The notes under the pieces: generated by a model
What the model saw: the letters and a program-made list of their open reading frames with translations, nothing else
The model's database searches: none
What the model was told of the DNA's origin: nothing
Assembly: GCA_030019105.1 (NCBI GenBank)
Contig: JASEGY010000003.1
Span: 9,698-30,500 of the forward strand
From: a bacterium
GTDB lineage: Bacteria; UBA9089; JASEGY01
Length of the DNA: 20,803 bases
Reading direction: 5' to 3'
Shown here: piece by piece, positions 19,701-20,803 of the stretch
How positions within the stretch are numbered: the first letter of the stretch is position 1
Layout of the letters: each line of letters opens with the position of its first letter
Program-made: the position numbers and the translations under genes

Positions 19701-20803
19701 GGGCGATGGCGTTGATACCAAGGATATTGAGAGTGTAGAACTGACCATTGATAATATCCCGGTGGCTAATGCGACCTTCAACAATGGCGTCTTGAACAAC
19801 GATATCAGGCTGGGGCAGCTTAATCTGACCAACCTCTGGGTAAAAGCGGATGTCTCTGCTAATCGGGCGGGTATCTTCCCGCTGACTGAGGGCAAGCATA
19901 CCTTGAATATCTACATCCGCTCCAAGAGCGACAAGACCGAGTTGACCTACGACCAGCCCTTCGTGGTTGATATGACCCCGCCATTTACCGTGCTGGATGG
20001 GGATTACTACTACAAGCCAGGCACAAAGGAGGGCGTGATTTCAGCCATCTTTGTGGATCAGGGCTGCGGTGTTGACCTCTCCAATATCCGGTTGGATGTC
20101 TGGAAGTATCTGACAGACCTGACCGGTGCTAATGTGCCGGGCGTGGATAACGACGGTGAGGATCAGGGTAACATTATCAACTACCAGCGTAAGGTCCTGC
20201 TTAAGACCGTCTTAGGTAAAAATGGCGGATTGATATTCCAGTACTCAGATGACTACACCAATGATGGTGTGGATAACGAGACCTGGCAAGGTCTGCAGAC
20301 TACCTGGAATTACAAGAACCATCCAGCTTGGCGGGTGAGCTATAAGTATAACGATGGCAACCTCAAGGAAGGTGAGACCTTACAGGCCGTCTTCTACTTT
20401 GGTGATCATGAGAACTGGAATAACCTGGCTGATACTCACAACGAGCATTTCAACTGGTACTTCGCGGGTTGGTCTGGGCCTTTGGGTTTGGTCTTTGATG
20501 CAACGATAAACGATGCCTCGTTTGATCCCTTCCAGGCATATTATATCAACGGCACGTTGAATGATATGCTGGGTAATACCGGGCACTGTGACCCCACTGA
20601 TACTGTTACTGTCTGCGCTGACTGGGTGGCCAGAAACTACATCGTGGAGAAGGCCGGGCCGGTAACAACTTTCGATCTGCCTGACACTACGAATCTCTCT
20701 TCCAGGCCGACAATATGCGCTACGGTAGTTGATAGGGCTTCCGGAGTGTCTTCGGTTACGGTTTATCTTGATGGTGGTACGGTTAGTAGTGTAACTCGCA
20801 GAG
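1789..20803 (+). CDS. Giant secreted multi-domain Ig-like repeat protein, 3' end outside window
   Basis: One uninterrupted frame of at least 6,338 codons, open at the right edge. The earliest start is 1789; an in-frame ATG at 1864 also has a strong ribosome site. Residues 31-60 form a hydrophobic signal sequence with a likely cut after ALKA. In order: jelly-roll-like domain (61-239), unrecognised Thr/Asp/Asn-rich region to about 1190, calcium-loop block (about 1190-1714), and Ig-like domains from about 1842 to the edge. Typical Ig-like endings read W-x-x-x-WDT, then G-x-Y-x-(L/I)-R-x-x-A-x-D-x-x-GN, then a VD-x-T-x-P linker. A vWA-like domain, calcium repeats and STTGF modules are inserted among them. 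No protease, glycosidase or other catalytic signature is seen, nor an anchor, which would lie beyond the edge. It is probably an exported adhesin or surface-layer fibre; that role is inferred from architecture only. Small same-strand coiled-coil genes lie upstream. Confidence 0.93.
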   Translation, partial: MGNQQNQDQEGKKEVEVVEKRRNGLMKGKNSILVWGIALILGAALALTIGGIYGVGALKAGENVLFLEDVDGQSPTSNVAGWTMTTGAVDWHVTTKNAVTNPQSRVYSGTKSFYFGSEATHTYAGADSGTLTSPVVSVPNAGTTATILSFWHFMHGSLVDPDDYGWVEIRTSDSNGWDTIVEYRMATADYWNYHEFNLTPYYTMDGTNPDTVQVRFIFTTDGDANTYEGWYIDDIKIAAAKVENETACHGSSNNLILDFTMDASDTGDYAVYAPGGGTSGNAIKLFSSITTDRNISCTIPGKTVRVGWADTVPGVQAFSGASGSADSIFIDWDGDGVVTRKGDEVKAGATPETGTPLIPFFKHELHVDDGAETNSYDKGEDVVIDHDRDRMVTHSNTAGILGGPDANIYHVAANLKPNKLEGHPLKVFQSNAIKQAADPGIVTTRATGSDTYLSANVDLGSYVAGDAVIIVDPITSRANDITGDGAADNYNDTALFDLVVTWGSSVIGRNPGQGDALRTAWGNGTDTQYYIDANHGGWYNGGLADTMPLSPSTTFNPHANVTDTGEVIITSPDATLDTGPLNGTGQDTVAIAGYADFGRLTGIFIVDTVDSGNNRYEGGSAQGSEALFRNTGSDTQITSASDVILAGLAGVTNFVTGDSVCFSNIVGDTVFTPTTDFIWVDTNGNNIYDISDILLHVGSAVTALNYGVDTGVPFNSTPGADRNDTGVAYLDTNSNGRYHSAPNVSAEPIIFIANQSITTGNILPDTATILAANSDSGAIDINGQWDEGTQWLTLEPNNPNGATSVAGQNLVFLDIQGTGSLNYFDSPEAIIALGTGQYVAGTGATAGQTSILTSGDTVVKGSAASDPVFNLANWMAITGLSHTDYNSNNLIDTPEQVVWDRIGSSGTVNGITLGTPLPNMTGINHRAGFFDNMIVEGPGSTNNGMITTLLLDCGDSYVTSDVTYKAVTATPAATGFDLDLDNIPTLTTRDVIAINTAAACAYGRDALFMMANDDKGTEVLANNLAYDDVADSLTTAYWIDVTGGTTGEFDLGDVIFMDANGNVGFDTGVDLVLYEPTGGANLTNTSATVASSIKGSIYSSGTSLYDANWVYYDANDNNSFDSGDDIYQNSIKLSTVFDITTVSLGSNVVTITVQNDTYYAFDATTGLYSASGNLSPAGTVLVEFNGTAEDFTDNNGNGYYDAGDTIADANGNGKWDPIELHTNQDSCFDSSAEGYYAFNCGMTYCESIVTEYDTHAYTYRLRTYSPANEQWYGVAYNVPQGTAFDGFFASNAGWVDATGGTAGKYDAGEQVWQDTNNNGVVDPPGADKLKQLIITNSGTAEYPVDIVATTGFHLYYESSDTNPLGALGFQAGVDPEIPISIDASSTAKTWVLNVKPTAGFDLSDTTRFYVTVDITSNPPSHLYGNNIVAALTSTTLQSGQAPTYWYNDIYRVTIDCTEPGKSEVVRIELPNTEGSSCNGGWAQIRSLEIDDDGDGRMDEDPIDTIDNDGDGLIDEDPMTTELGYGYNVYEVRDKVRLTFATPSDQDVRMLRVRFDSDTSSAISWTDLDLDPKDAVLGKTDGSPGVKGVDDDGDGGIDFNDPEVRAALNNPLTDGVDNDANGYIDGREPLRANGAPCDIDIDGDGIYGELAVDNGVLNDDVYVAANDDNEDGIVDEDEFFLFFTGDEPFIDVNGNNFYDAGESYVDQNGNGRWDWARFKAPYRNLTTNEIVPASSSVANNSNYKCISILRNSHNSAGVRITKTYSNGITVALPGNCSDVRANFNWVLDTVVWEKVQGLLELAADKMKNPTCLLNGGVEYPIIAPAYDNCYAHSDEDTVPVRLVIDNTAPVIESVGVEADPKGPGYYYLKAKIAADAVIGEVLDVAYVEFRVGSDSTTVCGLSLLGGTATTKYDGYFRSDTSTPISLDNYTPCGQGKVYVCATAYDRLGYAELNSRGVVTGECKPYWPHNDADTTCRVAANKHQLTVKVDASDSIAPVATITRIGNNRNLKNVMARVTQDLAIQVQVDNWAALDRDQNPRVWGPADLHSRGALKGLTWDQTENSVVYSLETLYRPMPALFKYVDRYDTDGGFNYLTDHIYYDTGTLGIVDAADTYFTLAGTTVSSPIDTGAGLTSFSYDNTYLGGVKWVDINNNARFESDTDAIVLDTNDIAEIRFQVSDAGKDNWTLLGSLNAKHYNNNLVDFAAPLVVNWNTSDKVGVYKLRAVAYDCEGNVLSWAPEVVAVVDKSCVAPHFLGFTSDTNNLDTDDAFANGQIQVIDDNGDTVSGKVQFLARTFTNEVDKVEFHYSSCIGTDTDEANVLFIVESSNSIQANHIPGISANIKELKFSSVLKAGVAAFYKDTVVPIGSGGSYMTSDQTTFANWVDTGLRGVQFSPDCYNAFTAIEKAVTFYKTNNYFDTGARIFVVLVTDEDADDSNGAMNSAITALTDSGLSIQSLRVVYDETAPFPVSTICDVGHNTTNSYADFDAAASTSIVYKLNNPSNKLAFPARSVSINGSWKNIIADISGEAATAIGGWIFLGTDAAPEVVYRDGVPMQVWRSSIWDSTQFANTTGDSGGYSIRMQAVDDMGNMCAYESPICFNIYNICPAVKLTNTDIAYVAAKNAANMGGSSSSIHYSWMDGEPHYDANKNGTIDYSVGSGEWLDVNGNNVYDTASGWVKVTLTAALETGTNLSDVAYVQYQYSVDGGNRWVTIDANPFDGIDIDTVPTSTTNSNWSMDWYTDYEFRNLRRDKDILIRAVAYDASGLNGGSRCALTAPIQIEIAENIEPIATMVEVKTSRNELIHDGDRLNACSGQGFKILAVTYDQDAVPDSMSDPGTTTDEPTDNTTIRDLELYVMAPGATTWTLETGVSISSAVADSDGDTNDWIITWTQSATSSCTEGKWRFAAVATDWAGNKTLITSEENYGDSGLDLVDADDPAFPTPGYSLYGDMEPYLDDYNANPSMATNPLGRWEGNGKTDSVYKSIIIDCLPPEATIASDAATKCFQSTFDFDIAATSAFGAFNVNAAGDSYSVVKVWMREKDSGDSWTLIATTEEEVIIDTGDMVISTRPKIGSDDVYADASYAVGVHVDSGTVIIKPGADGILQSKPGDTNGDGTPDTTGFTSTATSGDKISRISGTSSATVSITDNIVDTYTVRVTYPVPGNGIDEDGNSADKDEDGYPNGQEITAGTDPNDSTSYPAGDPEPASNYIDEDGIGGLDPGPGVEKTYEFMVTAIDRKDAFNNPGNDDYLQACYQHKIEVEVDTIRPEARIAQIDVTTGLANDIDTAQTVTVTTGEDLLITAVVDANPWNATGKYEFSGSETSVGDVIKVEFYADANGDGIYETLIGQGDNTDHAADGFSNKYSVRLTKDQLIANFGGANYYNRCYKVIAIAYDDNCASNREDKLPLNAPTWGTEDTENLTLYIEGPCDLALSLEGLGDIACQTGSDTMDNRVYPSGGADCPKVKVSGDEIDLYVTVGQGQADTSSVEISFNGGSTWEKMNYNNFDDFTFTLYEDDFPYYSTADTNKPGAQAKFEDVMVNVKSDTMTDTVSIPMSVWVNADGAHIWQSKDKVTGKLLGVLGNMIVDGGDGISHTAPLTGSDDIKVEEVGYLTSIVGADMIALILPGPDGILQSIPGDTDGDGNIDKVTTNDKYLINVPARTYTGAISTPAIFGRVGQTCRSKVKTGTDDIQVIKAGATITANTVNADSAVVIMPGPNGVIDSIAGDANGDGYLSMAEATANLNGDAKPADRTAAITYSYDFTIDAVGNDTYDQKSGQFTLLGSPVWSINKDISGLADGVYEVVVRAANTTGSCQDQISKKVIIDRTPPQLGDMKVTLETECGKVIGISDTVPIWVTVSDPSGDTNINIIDVQRVRFQWSKDGNTQDGTSMWYDIGTDDDGSNGWSLKWGVQYDPRIQNLQEGTIIHIRTIGYDDANNGALLNDGMTVTVDTVAPQAYISKATIGGKVYVSPKIDGLQFTKGDVLTLEAALSDLADSTDVVSITFQYSVGDSVSGGEVWKTIPAYTYSDSDIYGADGWKVLWDTAETNLPETADYYVQVRAVAEDCAGNRDATPVTTILLHDYEGMPSAWLKTISHACNKDVNVLHPYLAVTNTSNLKGITDGTAVMVTLEIMGSDTADTWTELGIAEVANKAFTYNWDATSLAEGIYYLRVKATDADGNTSEPTERVKIVVDHTPPVVKEFKVSTLAPNEGDSIVFTVDADATMSDADGETVEAKMVYLQYWDVQTSQWQPGISLPVEFTYSAQTGLWTYTAASPTALKTALNITTDKCEYYVRALVVDWACNDNKLDSIGIDSQGKEYSGDTLPTAVKKMQLDTTAPTVEAVYAGNRYYEGGAIVACGGDEVDVYVKLRKDDCSGIDESSIKFFYRESGTTNEWKEIKYGASVTLEDTLTEGTTGYEYLYATKWITPPNQKKADMAYVVGAYVADEAANDTYSWKTNKTAGVRVETDCTAPSGTTVTAADIDNSHLCGDTSMDGIIDLKAYTTGHADDYRPIYDTSVDDNFNSASVEFYYQSGGTWTQVYGLDAMTTLKVSTDVGDKVIAVVSTTGFTVDNLIKIKSAGQEEVRSIKEINGATNEITVDEGLSAEYDAGCATVYELAKAGYTAGLTTALAAGADSDAGTRVIALASTTGLVANDTLLITGGSNAEIVKVVSVTGSLVTIDPALTKDYSNWPDTVSVIKAGYWSIKLDTRELADGTYKIAARAIDWAGHEEDMTTLTTTTIVIDNPKADVRVTDAAKRSAERGKELLIEATPDNDSDVAAVAFWFTADDPTCDTAVWRMMTAVDTSVNMDTNLTEGKYAFRWNTKGIPLADFMDQACNCYADSKAFTVIGIAWDDDCGRGSDDWPYGLTDSDTFSRAMADGRYITVYVTDTTAPKITLTQISYTSQCDVSDTLDLPEEAEDMIIGGLVTVTAESEEAADDLNIGSAHVRFMYRLYGTTTWTTIDMDPIHTYGDDTDTTSWKLTGWDTLAPKLNGVYEVGIEATDVFGNTTKEVYPFKVKIDNEKPTNVKLTLSGPNTPELSSEGTASGTLERGDRVVLKAETDGAEMNDVRRAAFYFRSHTAVSDPEVLANWNIITNTFSSINPDTNYPYAITWRTGLLNSNDTLVVGGTYDIKVVVTDRVGCTAEAIVTVTVEDNVAKAIISRIITDCDTYGDCENLDSVRVNGLVNFQAQVDDDVQRLIWKYRKVGAASWITAADDGRTEVGDNGFMLAAWDVTTLDEGQYEMIVVATSDLGFTDVNKVIIKFIVDHEADFTAINNSIADGSAIGFADDPATMADEGRIDLIAYDLKVIDKLSDGSPDIHSDSTTGWYDGVTFGFKLCSDIDTGTASWNWFNTAGVYDDLIGYFSLGISKDDFRNAGGLDANCCYDFAIKLRDQACNENYSVIAENVTVDNLDPKACITAINEDTTLEDAVDVSNKSATTIRMTAFDACTAVTKVQFQISDTNTSAYNWRDVDVVLLTDKTDPNNITITWNTTGMPRGNYWLRVVATDQVGNIGSGDACIRQVTISDKLPPVAVICGYDDYQVRISQGFSGGQQEIDNIYVDAIYAVTYCPDVVQVQFQSLINNGQTWTNIGFATNPVAIGDTPAGRDKYAVWKVTWIPEAGNYLLRALPKDRSGNRDESIAPVTEIVVTAAGQVTVMDVANVTLGDIKVAAHLIDRKTLEITVEISGDKAPLKTVLVVVEDAQDNVYEEIIEVFPRTDVPNTYVGVTTRDLATIAHGGTITVYTAGTDEFGKIGGISEYALKTMKVYLVTRSLGTNGPVTINDLTVAIPGNYGGNNAANKTGLLILPTITPVTSAGQARHITPVGQAYQVVLLSEPDSPAAFVRGYEPRVTIKYPNDTQLKAAGIDEDNLSVRYWNEGVVPELGRAGWDNDKIVRVKQDKVNNTLTFDVSDSDNITTLTDIYSVVRTEKSYIRKIVLNDNAYDQVTYIGDPLGTIYVRNRFDTITVWVVEGDGVDTKDIESVELTIDNIPVANATFNNGVLNNDIRLGQLNLTNLWVKADVSANRAGIFPLTEGKHTLNIYIRSKSDKTELTYDQPFVVDMTPPFTVLDGDYYYKPGTKEGVISAIFVDQGCGVDLSNIRLDVWKYLTDLTGANVPGVDNDGEDQGNIINYQRKVLLKTVLGKNGGLIFQYSDDYTNDGVDNETWQGLQTTWNYKNHPAWRVSYKYNDGNLKEGETLQAVFYFGDHENWNNLADTHNEHFNWYFAGWSGPLGLVFDATINDASFDPFQAYYINGTLNDMLGNTGHCDPTDTVTVCADWVARNYIVEKAGPVTTFDLPDTTNLSSRPTICATVVDRASGVSSVTVYLDGGTVSSVTRR
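1850..1854 (+). promoter_or_regulatory. Second Shine-Dalgarno, for the in-frame ATG at 1864
   Basis: GGAGG within AAAAGGAGG ends 9 nt before the ATG at 1864, which lies in the same frame 25 codons downstream of the first start. A product from 1864 would begin MKGKNSILVW, a normal-length signal peptide. Either or both starts could be used. Confidence 0.65.
1864..1968 (+). other. Signal peptide of the giant protein
   Basis: Counting from the 1789 start, residues 26-60. A basic start (MKGKN) is followed by a hydrophobic core (ILVWGIALILGAALALTIGG) and a cleavage region ending ALKA before GEN. From 1789 the peptide gains 25 polar, charged residues (MGNQQNQDQE and on), making an extended N-region. 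Export through the Sec route is inferred. Confidence 0.75.
1969..2505 (+). other. MAM/jelly-roll-like domain of the giant protein
   Basis: Residues about 61-239. It has the run of beta-strand text typical of concanavalin-like domains found in secreted peptidases and adhesins: FLEDVDG near the start, SFYFGSEATHTYA, LSFWHFM, DDYGWVEIRTSDSNGWDTI, then VRFIFTTDGD and the closing GWYIDDIKI (residues 229-237). In the family the role is usually carbohydrate or protein binding. No catalytic residues are implied. Family naming rests on motif recall, without alignment. Confidence 0.65.
2506..5355 (+). other. Unrecognised Thr/Asp/Asn-rich region of the giant protein
   Basis: Residues about 240-1189. 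Beta-rich, low in Lys and Cys, and lacking the VD-x-T-x-P linkers seen later. Scattered calcium-type loops occur, for example DWDGDG (from 2779), VDTNGNNIYD (from 3826), DANGNVGFD (from 4960) and DANDNNSFD (from 5125). Several resemble each other as W/F-x-D-x-NGN-x-x-YD-x-G-x-D, suggesting a diverged repeat. The DNA looks more AT-rich than the 3' half. No known domain is identified. Confidence 0.6.
5356..6930 (+). other. Calcium-loop-rich block of the giant protein
   Basis: Residues about 1190-1714. At least eleven Asp/Asn loops of the D-x-(D/N)-x-(D/N)-G type begin near 5365, 5410, 5728, 6259, 6304, 6553, 6634, 6703, 6784, 6856 and 6901. Examples are DNNGNGYYD, DDDGDGRMDEDP, DNDGDGLIDEDP and DVNGNNFYDAGE. 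Paired loops such as 6259/6304 and 6856/6901 stand 45 bp apart, a 15-residue spacing. These resemble dockerin or thrombospondin-type-3 calcium loops. Calcium would be expected to stiffen the chain; binding is inferred from the residues. Confidence 0.75.
6784..6819 (+). other. Canonical EF-hand-type calcium loop
   Basis: Residues 1666-1677 read DDNEDGIVDEDE and are followed by Phe. Positions 1, 3, 5 (D, N, D), Gly at 6, Val at 8, Asp at 9 and Glu at 12 all match the EF-hand loop pattern, unlike most neighbouring loops, which lack the Glu at 12. Flanking helices are not evident. Confidence 0.6.
8737..9381 (+). other. Von Willebrand A-like domain nested in an Ig-like domain
   Basis: Residues 2317-2531, about 215 residues, the usual size for a vWA domain. 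The first strand NVLFIVESSNSI matches the metal-site motif D-x-S-x-S except that Glu 2323 replaces Asp. Later text gives an amphipathic helix (FTAIEKAVTFY), the strand IFVVLVTDEDADD with Asp 2428 where the third metal-site motif is expected, and a last helix (IADISGEAATAI). The threonine motif is not seen, since SPDCYNAF stands there, so the metal site looks altered. It begins just after VEFHYSS, which belongs to an Ig-like strand, and the Ig pattern resumes at GGWIFLGTD. vWA domains usually bind proteins; the ligand is unknown. Confidence 0.6.
10999..11136 (+). repeat. PGPDGILQS calcium repeat, copy 1
   Basis: 46 codons from GSDDV to NGDGTPD, with IIKPGADGILQSKPGDTNGD as core. It shares order and key residues with two copies at 12577 and 12838: a (G)(S/T)DD start, a hydrophobic (V/A)(I/L)I strand, PG-x-(D/N)G, then GD-(T/A)-(N/D)-GDG. 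It lies in the loop after the Ig strand DSWTLIATT. Confidence 0.7.
11281..11379 (+). other. Thrombospondin-type-3-like calcium segment
   Basis: Reads DEDGNSADKDEDGYPNGQEI followed by TAGTDPNDSTSYP. The order D-x-DEDG-x-x-N-x-x-E-x-x-x-GTDP-x-D is the standard form of bacterial type-3 repeats, which bind calcium. It interrupts an Ig-like domain between YTVRVTYPVPG and EKTYEFMVTAID. Confidence 0.7.
12577..12717 (+). repeat. PGPDGILQS calcium repeat, copy 2
   Basis: 47 codons from GSDDI to GDGNID, core LPGPDGILQSIPGDTDGDG. The 14-base stretch GGTATCCTCCAGTC is identical to that in copy 1, about 1.6 kb upstream, so the copies are related at DNA level and not only in protein. Confidence 0.7.
12838..12984 (+). 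repeat. PGPDGILQS calcium repeat, copy 3, merging into an EF-hand loop
   Basis: 49 codons from GTDDI, core IMPGPNGVIDSIAGDANGDG, more diverged than the other two. The loop DANGDGYLSMAE (12958-12993, residues 3724-3735) fits the canonical EF-hand pattern, with Asp, Asn, Asp, Gly at 1, 3, 5, 6, Leu at 8, Ser at 9 and Glu at 12. Confidence 0.65.
15436..15885 (+). other. Tandem pair of STTGF/STTGL modules inserted in an Ig-like domain
   Basis: Copy one begins near 15436 (VGDKVIAVVSTTGFTVDNLI) and copy two near 15697 (GTRVIALASTTGLVANDTLL). Each continues I-x-x-(A/G)G-x-x-E-x-x-x-V/I, then (I)TVDEGLS or TIDPALT, then a Val/Asp tail. Similar short beta modules occur in bacterial and phage extracellular proteins, but I cannot name a family with certainty. 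The pair follows the Ig strand GTWTQVYG, and the Ig pattern resumes at GYWSIKLDTRELADGTYK. Confidence 0.6.
18730..19965 (+). other. Non-Ig insert region of the giant protein
   Basis: Residues about 5648-6059. The regular Ig linkers stop after the module ending LRALPKDRSGNRDES and return at VDMTPP (19966). The text includes VTINDLTVAIPGNYGGNN (near 19120) and VTIKYPNDTQLKAAGIDEDN (from about 19342), followed by LSVRYWNEG. This resembles the beta module with an I/L-D-E-x-x-L-x-x-Y/W core found near the ends of some surface proteins. That likeness is only suggestive; what the region does is unknown. Confidence 0.45.

Larger units (their letters stand above)
7312..20803 (+). other. Tandem Ig-like domain array of the giant protein
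   Basis: From residue about 1842 to the edge. About 25 modules are marked by linkers at the domain start, among them VIDNTAP (7312), VVDKSCVAP (8512), VDTIRP (11566), IDRTPP (13249), VDTVAP (13627), VDHTPP (14353), LDTTAP (14779), VTDTTAP (16444), VDNLDP (18013), ISDKLPP (18361) and VDMTPP (19966). Uninterrupted modules are about 115-145 residues. A shared order is visible: V-x-F-x-Y, W-x-x-I, W-x-x-x-WDT, G-x-Y-x-(L/V)-R-x-x-A-x-D-x-x-GN, as in LRVKATDADGNTSEP and LRVVATDQVGN. Ig-like modules of this style occur in bacterial adhesins and extracellular enzymes. The last visible module carries the typical VVDRASGVSSVTVYLDG segment near 20740. Confidence 0.75.

Overview
The window is dominated by one giant open reading frame on the + strand. 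It starts at 1789 (or at an internal ATG at 1864) and runs without a stop to the right edge at 20803, giving at least 6,338 codons with the 3' end outside the window. Left of it lie three very small genes (1-225, 409-909, 953-1183) for predicted coiled-coil proteins, two of them with a membrane segment. About 600 bases of non-coding DNA full of nested inverted repeats separate them from the giant gene.

The organism cannot be named from the sequence. Short inverted-repeat elements (CACGAA triplets, tandem ATATCGA words, AGGCGTCCCGCCT hairpins) together with a giant secreted multi-domain protein are, from general familiarity, a style seen in uncultured bacterial candidate phyla and Planctomycetes-like lineages such as Omnitrophota. 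Bacterial Shine-Dalgarno sites and a standard signal peptide support a bacterium. A phylum call would be a guess.

Layout: 1-225, small coiled-coil gene, possibly cut at the left edge. 226-408, a spacer with a 61-bp terminal-inverted-repeat element and a hairpin palindrome. 409-909, a signal-peptide and transmembrane coiled-coil protein with 21-bp tandem repeats. 953-1183, a one-transmembrane coiled-coil protein. 1184-1788, nested inverted repeats, then the leader of the giant gene. 1789-20803, the giant gene.

Order within the giant protein: signal peptide; a jelly-roll/MAM-like domain ending in GWYIDDI; about 1,000 residues of unrecognised Thr/Asp/Asn/Gly-rich sequence; a block dense in Asp/Asn calcium-type loops, including one canonical EF-hand loop; then from about 7312 to the edge a tandem array of Ig-like domains joined by VD-x-T-x-P type linkers. 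Several Ig-like domains carry other modules spliced into them: a von Willebrand A-like domain, PGPDGILQS calcium repeats, a thrombospondin-type-3-like segment, and a tandem pair of STTGF modules.

No enzyme active site, secretion partner or surface anchor is visible. The simplest reading is a calcium-stiffened, exported adhesin or cell-surface fibre. The small coiled-coil membrane proteins could be accessory, but nothing in the sequence ties them to it. No RNA genes, CRISPR arrays or complete insertion sequences were seen.
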